Below, piece by piece: positions 9,679 through 17,742 of a stretch of 64,000 bases of DNA (the stretch's first letter is position 1; every line of letters starts with the position of its first letter). Below the pieces are notes generated by a model that was not told the origin of the DNA, ran no database searches, and worked only from the letters and a program-made list of their open reading frames with translations. Position numbers and translations under genes: made by a program. This stretch comes from Kibdelosporangium persicum. GTDB lineage: Bacteria; Actinomycetota; Actinomycetes; Mycobacteriales; Pseudonocardiaceae. The stretch spans positions 44,723 to 108,722 of the forward strand of contig NZ_JAAATY010000014.1 in assembly GCF_013280595.1 (NCBI RefSeq). Direction: 5' to 3'.

Positions 9679-10054
9679 GGGGGTGAACGGTTTCGACTCT
9701 GGACGTTGAGTCAAGGGAAGCGTGCAGGTGCAGGCGAGAGACCACCTTGAGCGTCGCCGCAAAAAAATAAGCGCCAAGACTGAAACCAGTCAGGCCAACT
9801 ACGCTCTCGCTGCCTAAGCGGTAGCGTAGTTACCTTGTCGGTCCGGGAGTGCCTTCGGCCCGGTTGCCGGCATCATCCAGAAGGCTCACCGCCGTACTCG
9901 GTCGCGGAGTGCGGTTGGGAAGCAAACAGCGACTGGGCCCGTCACATCGGCTAGTTCACGAGACCGATGGGGTCAAGCAGAGGCACAGTGAACTGCGCAC
10001 GGAGAAGCCTTGGTGAGGCGGCAGAGGACCCGGGTTCGATTCCCGGCACCTCCA
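9679..10054 (+). ncRNA. ssrA: Transfer-messenger RNA (tmRNA)
   Basis: tmRNA rescues stalled ribosomes by adding a proteolysis tag, working with SmpB. The 5' end has the family start GGGGGTG followed by TTCGAC. The 3' end has the T-arm GGGTTCGATTCCC and the strand CACCTCC-A, which pairs with the 5' end to form the acceptor stem. CCA is not encoded. The tag frame starts at the GCC at 9773 and ends at the TAA at 9815-9817, giving AKTETSQANYALAA, with the canonical ALAA degron. The resume codon was assigned by reading back from ALAA, so the first one or two residues are less certain. Confidence 0.96.
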
Positions 10055-10070
10055 CTCGGGGCGAGCCTGC

Positions 10071-10132
10071 TCGGTTGCTTTGCAACCTCGCCGGCTCGCT
10101 TCGGATTATTTTGGGGGGCCGAGCCCCCCAAG
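10071..10132 (+). terminator. Stem-loops after ssrA, probable terminator
   Basis: Two hairpins follow the tmRNA: GGTTGC-TTT-GCAACC around 10079-10093 (nested in a GAGCC/GGCTC outer stem), and GGGGGGC-CGA-GCCCCCC at 10113-10129. There is no proper T-run after the second, but its stability makes it a likely end point for ssrA transcription. Confidence 0.55.
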
Positions 10133-10614
10133 CCCCCCACGGTGCGTGCTCCTTACCTTCCAGCGCTGGGCGCGTTTCGCTTGGACCGGCTACGCGGACC
10201 GGCCCCGGGCGGTAGTCATACGGATCGCCGCCGTGAGGTGCGCGGTAGCGCGTGGGTGGTCTTCGTGCTCCCTTCCTCCCGTTTGGCCTGGACGTAGTCC
10301 AACCATGGGTGTCAAGGGGTGCGCCACCACAAGCCAGCCCGGCTGGAAGCCATACGCGCCCCTTGACGGCCATGGTTGCCTTTGGCAGGCCAGGCGGGAG
10401 GAAGGGAGTGCGGCCCCCTCTCCTCTTGGTGGCCTGCCCGTCCGGCGAGGACATCCTCATGAGAACCCAACCCCAACGCAAGCCGAAGAGACCCAGCCCG
10501 GCAGCAACGAAGGACGAAGACAACTCCAACATCCCAACCACAATATGGATAGCCGAACTAGCCACTATCGAAACAGACAGCCCAGACCCCAGGGGTGTTC
10601 AACCCACTTGAAAT
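10133..10614. other. Gene-free stretch between ssrA and the MerR gene
   Basis: No convincing gene is seen on either strand, although several open frames exist. Most of the left half is taken up by a long imperfect inverted repeat (10264-10413, listed separately). The remaining part up to the MerR stop at 10615 has lower GC and no recognisable sites. Confidence 0.5.
10264..10413. repeat. Long imperfect inverted repeat
   Basis: Left arm 10264-10323 and right arm 10355-10413 are largely reverse complements. Matching blocks include CCTTCCTCCCG with CGGGAGGAAGG, TTGGCCTGG with its partner in GGCAGGCCAGG, CCATGG with CCATGG, and GTCAAGGGG with CCCCTTGAC. The arms are about 60 nt with a 31-nt spacer. 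It could be a small non-autonomous element or a large RNA hairpin. Confidence 0.65.
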
Positions 10615-11538
10615 TCAGGCGTGAGTGGGCAGCGACTTGACCGAAGAGCCGAGTGCGTCGACCAGCCATGTGTGGCTCTCGCCGACGGTCACCGGCTCGC
10701 CGGTCAACGTCCCTACGAGCTGCCAGTACCTCCGCAACGGAGCCGAAGCGTCAATCGCCGATGCCTGGAAGAGCGCACGCCGGAAAGAAGCCGTGTCACG
10801 TTCCCGCCGAACCCGTGCGTGTGCGCCGACGAAATGGTCGAGCGCGTGGCCGGGTTCAGGCGCCACTCCGGAGAGCACGAGCGGCCGAGCCAGGGAACAG
10901 GCCTCGTTCACCCCCTCATGCAGTTCGCCCTCGTCCGAGATCTGCTCCAGGTTGTGCAACGTCCGCCGCAGCATGCGGGCACGCAGCGATGGATCGCTCA
11001 GCAGCACGACCATCTCCGCGTACGCCACGACCTGCGCGGGGCTTGGCGTGTCGGGTAACGAAGGCACGCTGACGGACAGGAACATCTCCAGGAACTCGTC
11101 CGGCATCGGACCCAGGAAAAGCCGCTGCCAGAACTCGACGAGCGAATCCCGGGCCGCCGCACGGTCCTGCACCGCGGCCAACAGGTCCAGCCGGGCCGCG
11201 CGCTCCGAAGGCGACGCCTGCTCGACTGCGCGCAACGAAGCCCGGCGCCAAGCCAGCGCCGCCAACTCCACATCAAGCGCCTGGCGCTCCGCGGTGACGA
11301 CATCGGACATCGATTCGCTGCCCGAAAGGACCGACCGGATCGACCCCAGTCCCAGGCCGAGGCCACGCAGTCGGCGGATCAGCCGGAGCCGGTCCACCGC
11401 GGACCGGTCGAAGCGGCGATGTCCGCCCGCGCTGCGGACGGCCTCCAGGACGCCTTCGTCGCAGTAGAACCTGATGGTCCGGACGGGCACGCCCGTCGCC
11501 TGCGCGAGATCGCCGATGCCGAGTGTGGCTTTTGTCAC
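10615..11538 (-). CDS. MerR family transcriptional regulator
   Basis: This regulator of about 307 aa has an N-terminal MerR winged helix (IGDLAQATGVPVRTIRFY, then GHRRFDRSAVDRL) and a long C-terminal helical domain of about 200 residues without the cysteines of metal-sensing MerR proteins. It probably senses an organic ligand. The GTG at 11538 is preceded by GGTGGAGG. Upstream in-frame codons run into the divergent gene and are unlikely. It is divergent from the isomerase-family gene at 11578, with 39 bp between the starts, so it may control that tandem pair. Confidence 0.88.
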   Translation of the reverse strand: MTKATLGIGDLAQATGVPVRTIRFYCDEGVLEAVRSAGGHRRFDRSAVDRLRLIRRLRGLGLGLGSIRSVLSGSESMSDVVTAERQALDVELAALAWRRASLRAVEQASPSERAARLDLLAAVQDRAAARDSLVEFWQRLFLGPMPDEFLEMFLSVSVPSLPDTPSPAQVVAYAEMVVLLSDPSLRARMLRRTLHNLEQISDEGELHEGVNEACSLARPLVLSGVAPEPGHALDHFVGAHARVRRERDTASFRRALFQASAIDASAPLRRYWQLVGTLTGEPVTVGESHTWLVDALGSSVKSLPTHA

Positions 11539-11577
11539 GTTGAACCTCCACCCCAGTGCGCTTTCTACGGTACGGCC

Positions 11578-12303
11578 ATGCACATCGACTGGCTACGCGC
11601 CCAGACCGCGGCCTTCGCCGAAGCCGCGACCCGAGTCGACCTGGACAAGCAGGTCGTGACATGTCCTGAATGGTCAGTGCGGATGCTCGTCGCGCACATC
11701 GGCCACTCCCACCGGCAGGCCGCGAACATCGTCCGGACCGGCGAGCCCGAACAGTTCCGTGACCCGCGAACCGCCGAAGTGCCGCCGGACTGGGAACCGT
11801 GGGTACGGGACGGCGCCGAGGAACTCGCCGACGCGGTGACCGAAGCCGGTACGAAGCAGGTGTGGGCGTACGTCGGCCAACGGCCCGCGTCCTTCTGGCT
11901 GCGCCGGATGCTGCACGACACCACGGTTCACGCGGTCGACGCCGCCAGAACGGCAGGCGTCGGCTACCGAATCCCCGCCGACGTCGCCGTCGACGGGATC
12001 GAGGAGGCCCTTGACGTGATCTCGGCACCTGGAGTCGAGGCGCTCAAGCCCGACTTCGTCCACCTGCGCGGCACCGGGCAGACCTTGCAGTTGCGTGCCT
12101 CCGAAGGGGAGGCGTGGCTGATCACCCGCACACCGGCCGGGCCGTCGTGGAAACGGGGCGAGACCGGGAGTCCGGACGTGACCCTGCTTGCGGGTGCTCA
12201 GGATTTGTTGCTGCTGTGTTACGGCCGTCTCGGGCTCGACGACGTCACGGTCACGGGCGACCGGGAGTTGATCACTCACTGGCTCGCGCACACGGCGCTC
12301 TAA
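11578..12303 (+). CDS. Maleylpyruvate isomerase family protein (DinB-like), first copy
   Basis: This 241-aa protein of the mycothiol-dependent maleylpyruvate isomerase / DinB-like family starts MHIDWLRAQTAAFA and has the family motif TCPEWSVRMLVAHIGH (metal-binding His in the four-helix bundle). A second conserved segment, MLHDTTVHAVDA, supplies further His/Asp ligands. The C-terminal domain is the SCP2-like sulfhydryl-associated part. It probably catalyses a mycothiol-linked transfer or isomerisation, but the substrate is unknown. A close paralogue follows 9 bp downstream, and a MerR gene is divergent. Confidence 0.88.
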   Translation: MHIDWLRAQTAAFAEAATRVDLDKQVVTCPEWSVRMLVAHIGHSHRQAANIVRTGEPEQFRDPRTAEVPPDWEPWVRDGAEELADAVTEAGTKQVWAYVGQRPASFWLRRMLHDTTVHAVDAARTAGVGYRIPADVAVDGIEEALDVISAPGVEALKPDFVHLRGTGQTLQLRASEGEAWLITRTPAGPSWKRGETGSPDVTLLAGAQDLLLLCYGRLGLDDVTVTGDRELITHWLAHTAL

Positions 12304-12312
12304 CGTGGCGTC

Positions 12313-13014
12313 ATGCACATCGACTGGCTGCGTGACCAGACCGGCGCTGTCGCGGACGCTGTTACGGGTCTCGACCCGGACAGGCGCGTGCCGACTTGTC
12401 CGGAGTGGTCGGTGCGGGAACTGGTCGCGCACGTCGGCCTGATCCAGCGCCGAGCCGCAAAGATCGTCCGGACCGGTGAAGCCGTGCCGTTTCCGCGGTA
12501 CGCCGAACCACCGGCGGACTGGGCGGGGTGGTTGCGTGAAGGGGCGGCCGAACTGGCGGACGCGGCGATCGAGGCCGGGGCCAAGGAGGTCTGGACGTTC
12601 TTCGGTGACCGGCGGCCCACCGCCTTCTGGGTGCGCCGGATGCTGCACGACACCACGATCCATGCCGTGGACGCCGCGCTGACCGCGGCGAAGCCTTACC
12701 GGATCCCCGCGGCCCTTGCCAAGGACGGCATCGACGAAGGTCTCGACCTGGTCGGGCGGATGCGAGGTGCGGAGCTGCGGGGCGACGGTGAGACGCTGCG
12801 GATGGTGTCCCCGGAGGGCGACGGGTGGCTGATCACCCGGGAACCGGACGGCCCACTGTGGAAACGCACAGTGACCGAAAGCGCGGACGTGACCGTGACC
12901 GGCACCGTCCAGGATCTGTTGCTGCTTCTCTACCGCAGGATCGGCCTTGACGGTGTCACGGTTACCGGCGACCGGGACCTCATCACCCATTGGCTGGCGC
13001 ACAGCGCACTCTGA
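12313..13014 (+). CDS. Maleylpyruvate isomerase family protein, second copy
   Basis: This 233-aa tandem paralogue of the preceding gene shares the MHIDWLR start, TCPEWSVRELVAHVG, IVRTGE and MLHDTTIHAVDA. The two copies clearly arose by duplication and have since diverged across the linker and the C-terminal domain. The 9-bp spacing implies one transcript. The metal ligands of the family appear intact in both copies, so both may be active, perhaps on different substrates. Confidence 0.88.
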   Translation: MHIDWLRDQTGAVADAVTGLDPDRRVPTCPEWSVRELVAHVGLIQRRAAKIVRTGEAVPFPRYAEPPADWAGWLREGAAELADAAIEAGAKEVWTFFGDRRPTAFWVRRMLHDTTIHAVDAALTAAKPYRIPAALAKDGIDEGLDLVGRMRGAELRGDGETLRMVSPEGDGWLITREPDGPLWKRTVTESADVTVTGTVQDLLLLLYRRIGLDGVTVTGDRDLITHWLAHSAL

Positions 13015-13060
13015 CAGAGCAATCCTGTGCAGCCGTAAGGGTTTCACTCACTGGTCGACA

Positions 13061-13090
13061 TTGACAGTGAATTTCGCCGCGGCTTACGTT
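13061..13090 (+). promoter_or_regulatory. Putative promoter of the gene at 13097
   Basis: TTGACA at 13061-13066 and TACGTT at 13085-13090 are separated by 18 bp, and the GTG start follows 6 bases later. This is a well-formed vegetative promoter giving a leaderless or nearly leaderless transcript. Confidence 0.6.
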
Positions 13091-13096
13091 CGAGGT

Positions 13097-13960
13097 GTGG
13101 TGACACCGGAACTGCTGGCAGCGGGGCCTTTTCACGAGGCGCTGCGGGCGGCGATCAGCGCGAGCGGGCTCGCGCTCGACCGGATCCGCTACCGGCTGCG
13201 GCTACGTGATGTGTCGATCAGCGTTCCCACCCTGAGCAACTGGCAGTCCGGCAGGCGCAGGCCGGAACGCGCGGAGTCGTTGCGCGCACTGGCCGAACTG
13301 GAGGCCGTGCTCGACCTGCCGCCGGAGGCGTTGCGGTCCCTGCTCGGCCCGCCACGGCCACGCGGCCGGGCCGCGCATCCCAAGGGCCCGGAGGCGATGC
13401 TCAAGGCGTGGGGCAAACCGATCGAGCACCTGCTCACCGGCATCGACACGTCCTCGGACGGCCGGCTGACCCGGCTGAGCCAGCACGACCGGATCGAAGT
13501 GGACGCCGGCGGGTGCCTGGCCGAGGTGGCCAACCGGCAGGTGCTGCGGGCCAGCCACGACGGCGCCGATCGGTGGATAGTGGTGTGGGACGCGGAAGGC
13601 GCGGCCAAGCCGCCGGAGATCATCGCGGGGCAGCACTGCCGGCTGCGCACGCTCAACACGGACGTGGACACCGGGATGATGGTGGCCGAGCTGGTGTTCG
13701 ACGCCCCGCTCGCGCGCGGCGAGACGATCATCATGGAGTACCGGATCGCCGGCCTGGCCCAGCCGGACCAGTTCGTCCGCAGGCTGCACCGCACCACCCG
13801 GGACTACGTGCTGGAGGCCCGGTTCGACCGGGCCGCGATCCCCGCCCGCTGCGCCAGGATCTCCTCGCCGTCATGGGACCTGGCCGCCAGCCCGACGGGG
13901 TCGGTGCACCTGGTCGAGTTCAACGCGAGCGGCACGATTGGGATTCGCTGGCAGCGGTGA
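13097..13960 (+). CDS. Hypothetical protein with N-terminal helix-turn-helix
   Basis: The 287-aa product has an N-terminal region (about residues 8-75) resembling an XRE-type helix-turn-helix. It includes SVPTLSNWQSGRRRPERAES, which matches the layout of a recognition helix followed by a conserved Arg-rich turn, and then a helical segment LAELEAVLDLP. The remainder (from about residue 100) is a beta-rich domain of unknown function containing ADRWIVVWDAE and ETIIMEYRI, perhaps ligand-binding. The GTG at 13097 is preferred because of the promoter just upstream. GTG 13100 is an alternative. It may regulate the carboxylase fusion gene 15 bp downstream, but that is inference. Confidence 0.75.
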   Translation: MVTPELLAAGPFHEALRAAISASGLALDRIRYRLRLRDVSISVPTLSNWQSGRRRPERAESLRALAELEAVLDLPPEALRSLLGPPRPRGRAAHPKGPEAMLKAWGKPIEHLLTGIDTSSDGRLTRLSQHDRIEVDAGGCLAEVANRQVLRASHDGADRWIVVWDAEGAAKPPEIIAGQHCRLRTLNTDVDTGMMVAELVFDAPLARGETIIMEYRIAGLAQPDQFVRRLHRTTRDYVLEARFDRAAIPARCARISSPSWDLAASPTGSVHLVEFNASGTIGIRWQR

Positions 13961-13975
13961 TGTTGGATCGGCGGC

Positions 13976-15760
13976 ATGGAACGTGTCGTCGCGCCCATGC
14001 AGGGCACTGTCGTGCTGATTTCGGTCAAGCCGGGCGACCGGGTCGCCGCCGGGCAGCAGTTGGTCGTGCTCGAGTCGATGAAGATGGAACACGTCGTCGC
14101 GGCGACGACCGACGGCCAGGTCGGGCAGATCTCCGTCACCGCGGGCGAAACCGTGAAACGCGACCAGGTTCTGGTCACCATCCAGCCAGGTGCTCCGGCG
14201 GCGGCACCGCAAGCCGTCGAGGAGACGGCCGAAGACGGCATCCGGGCGGATCTGGCCGAGGTCCTGGCAAGGAAAGCGGCGGGGCAGGACGCCAACCGGC
14301 CGGAGGCGGTCGAGCGCAGGCACCGCGAAGGCAGGCGGACCGCGCGGGAGAACGTCGAAGACCTCTGCGATCCGGGCACTTTTGTCGAGTACGGCGCTCT
14401 GGTCGTTGCGGCGCAACGGCAACGGCGGTCGATGGCGGAACTCGTCGCCAAGACCCCGGCGGACGGCATGGTCGCGGGCATCGCCGAAATCGGCGGCAGG
14501 GAAAGCGTCGTCGTGGCCTACGACGCCACGGTTCTCGCGGGCACGCAAGGCTTCTACAACCACGCCAAGAAGGACCGGATGTTCGAGCTCGCGGCGCGCC
14601 GTGAGCTTCCGGTGGTGCTGTTCGCCGAAGGCGGAGGCGGCCGTCCGGGCGACACCGACGTGCCGTTGGTCGCGATGCTGGAAGCTCCGGCTTTCTCCTT
14701 GTTCGCCAGGCTTTCCGGGCTCGTGCCGCTCGTCGGAGTGGTCGCCGGACGGTGTTTCGCGGGCAACGCGGCCTTGTTGGGCTGCTGCGACGTGATCATC
14801 GGGACGGCAGGTGCGACGATCGGCATGGGCGGCCCGGCGATGATCGAGGGCGGCGGTCTCGGTGTGGTCGCGCCGGAGGACGTCGGGCCGATGTCGGTCC
14901 AGGTGCCCAACGGTGTCGTCGACATCGCGGTCGCCGACGAGGCGGAAGCCGTCCAGGTCGCCAAGAAGTACCTGTCGTACTTCAGCGGCCCGGCCGGCGA
15001 CTGGTCCACTATGGATCAGGAAAGGCTGCGTAACGCCGTTCCGGAGAACCGCGTCCGTGCGTACGACGTCCGCGCGGTGATCGAGCTCGTCGCCGACACG
15101 GACTCGGTGCTGGAACTGCGCCCGCGGTTCGGCGAGGGCATCGTGACGGCCCTGGTTCGCGTCGAAGGCAGGCCGATGGGCCTGATCGCCAACAATCCCG
15201 GGCACCTCGGCGGCGCGATCGACCGGGACGCGGCCGACAAGGCGGCCAGGTTCATGCAGCTGTGCGACAGTCACGGCCTGCCGATCGTCTCGCTGTGCGA
15301 CACCCCTGGGTTCATGGTCGGGCCGGAGTCGGAGAAGACCGCGACAGTCCGGCACTTCAGCCGGCTGTTCGTCACGGGCGCGAACCTCACTGTGCCGCTG
15401 TGCTCGATCGTGCTGCGCAAGGCGTACGGCTTGGGTGCCATGGCGATGTTCGGTGGTGGCTCGAAGATCCCGTACGCCACGGTGGCGTGGCCGACCGCCG
15501 AGTTCGGCCCGATGGGCCTGGAGGGTGCGATCAGGCTCGGCTTCCGGCGTGAGCTGGACGCCATCACCGATCCGGTGCGCCGCAAGGAGACCCTCGAGAA
15601 CATGATCGCGATGGCCTACGAGCGCGGCAAAGCGCTCAACGCGGCGTCGATGTTCGAGGTCGACGACGTGATCGACCCGTCCGGCACCCGCCGGTGGATC
15701 ACGGCGGTCCTGCCGAAGGAGGTGGCCAGGGCCAACCGGCCGCACGTGGACACCTGGTGA
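13976..15760 (+). CDS. Biotinyl domain-carboxyltransferase fusion (acyl-CoA carboxylase type)
   Basis: This 594-aa protein joins a biotinyl (BCCP) domain at residues 1-73, with ESMKMEH carrying the biotinylated Lys36, to a carboxyltransferase of the acyl-CoA carboxylase beta-subunit type (residues about 85-594, with GGGGRPGDTD, the GMGGPAMIEGG oxyanion segment and LCDTPGFMVGPESE). It would transfer CO2 from its own biotin to an acyl-CoA or related substrate. No biotin carboxylase is encoded nearby, so one must be supplied in trans. The usual actinobacterial arrangement has the biotinyl domain on the biotin carboxylase subunit (AccA), so the domain placement is unusual. The substrate is unknown. 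Confidence 0.9.
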   Translation: MERVVAPMQGTVVLISVKPGDRVAAGQQLVVLESMKMEHVVAATTDGQVGQISVTAGETVKRDQVLVTIQPGAPAAAPQAVEETAEDGIRADLAEVLARKAAGQDANRPEAVERRHREGRRTARENVEDLCDPGTFVEYGALVVAAQRQRRSMAELVAKTPADGMVAGIAEIGGRESVVVAYDATVLAGTQGFYNHAKKDRMFELAARRELPVVLFAEGGGGRPGDTDVPLVAMLEAPAFSLFARLSGLVPLVGVVAGRCFAGNAALLGCCDVIIGTAGATIGMGGPAMIEGGGLGVVAPEDVGPMSVQVPNGVVDIAVADEAEAVQVAKKYLSYFSGPAGDWSTMDQERLRNAVPENRVRAYDVRAVIELVADTDSVLELRPRFGEGIVTALVRVEGRPMGLIANNPGHLGGAIDRDAADKAARFMQLCDSHGLPIVSLCDTPGFMVGPESEKTATVRHFSRLFVTGANLTVPLCSIVLRKAYGLGAMAMFGGGSKIPYATVAWPTAEFGPMGLEGAIRLGFRRELDAITDPVRRKETLENMIAMAYERGKALNAASMFEVDDVIDPSGTRRWITAVLPKEVARANRPHVDTW

Positions 15761-15784
15761 GTAGAAAAAGTGATATCAGTTTGC

Positions 15785-15790
15785 TAGGTT
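15785..15790 (+). promoter_or_regulatory. Putative -10 element of the SPFH gene
   Basis: TAGGTT lies 6 bases before the ATG at 15797, matching TANNNT and a leaderless start. Just upstream is an AT-rich stretch with the palindrome GATATC. Confidence 0.4.
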
Positions 15791-15796
15791 GACGAT

Positions 15797-16729
15797 ATGA
15801 CTACCGCAACCGAGCTCAACCTCGACATGCCCGAACCGCGGGTTCGGGAACGCAATGCCATGGAACGCCCGGGTCTGCCGATCGGGGGCGGTGCGTTCGT
15901 GGGGATACTGGCCGGACTGGGCCTGCTGACCTGGGGCGTCATGCAGACCGTCGAAGGCGGCAGGTCCGCGGGGATCACATTGATCATCGTGTCGTCCTTG
16001 CTGATCCTGGGCGTGACCGTGGTCGCGACCGGGCTCACCGTTGTGGCGCCGGGCGAGGCGCGTGTGCTGCAGTTCCTCGGCCGGTACGTGGGAACCGTGC
16101 GCACTTCCGGGCTGCGCTGGGTGAATCCGTTCACCACACGGGCCAAGGTGTCCACCAGGATCCGCAACCACGAGACCGCGGTGATGAAGGTCAACGAGCT
16201 GGACGGCAACCCGATCGAGATCGCCGCCGTGGTCGTCTGGCAGGTCCAGGACACCGCGCGGGCGATGTTCGAGGTCGACGACTTCGTCCAGTTCGTCAGC
16301 ATCCAGACCGAGACCGCGATCCGGCACATCGCCAACAGCTACCCGTACGACTCGCACGGCACGGACGCGCTTTCTTTGCGCGACAACGCCGACGAGATCA
16401 CCGAGAAGCTGTCGGCGGAGATCAGCGCACGGGTCGAACCGGCCGGTGTGCGAGTGATCGAATCCCGGCTGACGCACCTGGCGTACGCTCCGGAGATCGC
16501 CCAGGCCATGCTTCGCCGTCAGCAGGCAGGTGCCGTCGTCGCGGCCCGTCAGCTGGTCGTGGAAGGCGCGGTCGGGATGGTGGAGCTGGCGCTGGACCGG
16601 CTGGCGCAGAACGATGTCGTCGAGCTCGACGAGGAACGGAAGGCCGCCATGGTCAGCAACCTGCTGGTGGTCCTATGCGGTGATCGAGACGCCCAACCCG
16701 TGGTGAACGCCGGCTCGCTCTACCAATGA
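15797..16729 (+). CDS. SPFH (band 7/stomatin-like) membrane protein
   Basis: This 310-aa membrane-anchored scaffold protein has two adjacent N-terminal hydrophobic segments (about residues 31-80) followed by the SPFH domain. The domain starts at [12 protein letters not shown] and runs through the conserved turn GLRWVNPFT and the helix with PYDSHG. The C-terminus is a helical region ending before NAGSLYQ. SPFH proteins organise membrane microdomains, but the specific client is unknown. A small ribbon-helix-helix protein is encoded 7 bp downstream, and this pairing suggests a conserved functional link. Confidence 0.88.
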   Translation: MTTATELNLDMPEPRVRERNAMERPGLPIGGGAFVGILAGLGLLTWGVMQTVEGGRSAGITLIIVSSLLILGVTVVATGLTVVAPGEARVLQFLGRYVGTVRTSGLRWVNPFTTRAKVSTRIRNHETAVMKVNELDGNPIEIAAVVVWQVQDTARAMFEVDDFVQFVSIQTETAIRHIANSYPYDSHGTDALSLRDNADEITEKLSAEISARVEPAGVRVIESRLTHLAYAPEIAQAMLRRQQAGAVVAARQLVVEGAVGMVELALDRLAQNDVVELDEERKAAMVSNLLVVLCGDRDAQPVVNAGSLYQ

Positions 16730-16736
16730 GGTTGTT

Positions 16737-16937
16737 GTGACGGAACGCAAAAGCGTCCTGTTGCGACTCGATCCCGCGGTGCACGACGCATTGGCCCGGT
16801 GGGCGAGCGACGAACTGCGCAGTACCAACGCACAGATCGAGTTCCTGCTTCGCCGGGCTCTGTCGGACGCGGGCCGGATGCCCGGCGAGGCGGGCAGGCA
16901 ACGCCGTCAGGGCAGGCCGCGTAAGGACGAAAAGTGA
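16737..16937 (+). CDS. Small ribbon-helix-helix (Arc/HicB-like) protein
   Basis: This 66-aa protein has a short beta-strand SVLLRLDPAVHDAL followed by two helices, the pattern of Arc/MetJ-type DNA-binding proteins, and a very basic tail (RRQGRPRKDEK). The GTG start lies 7 bp after the SPFH stop, so it belongs to the same operon. It could be an autoregulator or an antitoxin-like protein, but no toxin gene follows, and the 200 bp downstream are non-coding. Confidence 0.8.
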   Translation: MTERKSVLLRLDPAVHDALARWASDELRSTNAQIEFLLRRALSDAGRMPGEAGRQRRQGRPRKDEK

Positions 16938-17020
16938 GTTTTGCTACTTTGCGCAACACGGCCGCGGCCGTGCTTGGGCCGACCGGGCGGGGATCTGACT
17001 TTCCGTAACCTGCTCGTAAT

Positions 17021-17030
17021 TGGTATACCA
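17021..17030. promoter_or_regulatory. Palindrome TGGTATACCA
   Basis: This is a perfect 10-bp palindrome in the 200-bp gap before the gene at 17138. GTATAC-centred palindromes are operator cores of several GntR-type regulators. No GntR gene is in this window, so the assignment is open. Confidence 0.3.
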
Positions 17031-17137
17031 GCTTGCCGATACCTCTCAATACCGTACGTGACCAGCGACTTTCCTCCTTTTGCGAAGTGAATCCGGGCAC
17101 CGGTTCTGCCAAAGTTGGTAGTGGGAGGTGGTGCGCT

Positions 17138-17506
17138 GTGTCACCGTCATCGAGTGATCGTGCGCACGTGCGCGCACTGTTGCAACCAGGCGAAGAGATC
17201 AGCTACTTGTTCCCGGCCTCGATGGTCGGCGGCCCGTACAGCTCGTCGCACTTCCTTGTCGCCGTCACGGACTCGTCGATCACCGTGCTGGACACCGGGC
17301 TGGGTGGCCGCACGAGGCCGAACGCGGTCTGGCGCCGGTATCCCAGGCACACCAAGCTAGGACCGGTCGACCTGCGTGTGATCCCGGAGTTCCAGCTCGG
17401 CGGCCGGGTCTACGAGGTCGACGAGGAGTACGTCGCGGAGATCAACGCGGCGGACGCCGAATGGTCGGCCGACGCCATGCCCCCTGATCCGCTGCCGCAC
17501 CTGTAG
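17138..17506 (+). CDS. Hypothetical protein, 122 aa
   Basis: This is a small soluble protein with no membrane segment. The GTG at 17138 is chosen because GGGAGG lies 9-10 bases upstream. The middle part reads as alternating strands (EEISYLFPAS, HFLVAVTDSSITVLDT), the layout of small bacterial PH-like barrels in which a residue patch after VAVTD is typical. The function is unknown. The next gene starts 8 bp downstream, so both are probably cotranscribed. Confidence 0.75.
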   Translation: MSPSSSDRAHVRALLQPGEEISYLFPASMVGGPYSSSHFLVAVTDSSITVLDTGLGGRTRPNAVWRRYPRHTKLGPVDLRVIPEFQLGGRVYEVDEEYVAEINAADAEWSADAMPPDPLPHL

Positions 17507-17514
17507 GTACATTT

Positions 17515-17742
17515 GTGCCCGTGGAAGAAGAGTCATCACGGCTCGACGACTTGATGGGTGTCGAGGACAGGGCCGCCGGAGCGCGAAAGGCGCAGCTGCC
17601 GAAGCTGCGCGCGTTCTGGCACGCGGCGACGCGTGGCCGTTACTGGCCGGTGACGGTCATCGTGACGCTGGCGGTCGTCGGTGTGCTGATCTATTTCGCG
17701 GTCGGCCTCATCGCGGGCTTCTTCGCCGGGATCGTGGAATAG
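17515..17742 (+). CDS. Small single-pass membrane protein, 75 aa
   Basis: About 50 polar residues (acidic at first, then basic, including RGRYWP) precede one strong membrane helix near the C-terminus. No family is recognised. The GTG at 17515 or 17521 can serve as start. An AGG lies 7 bases before the first. The 3' end overlaps the convergent hrpB gene by 35 bp. Topology is likely N-in. Confidence 0.65.
   Translation: MPVEEESSRLDDLMGVEDRAAGARKAQLPKLRAFWHAATRGRYWPVTVIVTLAVVGVLIYFAVGLIAGFFAGIVE

Noticed and set aside
9543-9777. Extension of the sensor kinase reading frame up to 9777 on the minus strand
   Set aside because: It overlaps the tmRNA gene, has no start signal, and the kinase domain layout is complete from 9543.
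10264-10413. Riboswitch or T-box
   Set aside because: No conserved motif is visible and the downstream gene is on the opposite strand. The structure is treated as an inverted repeat only.
9951-10611. Several open frames of 100-200 codons on both strands downstream of ssrA
   Set aside because: They run through tmRNA, the terminator hairpins or the long inverted repeat and show no protein-like composition.
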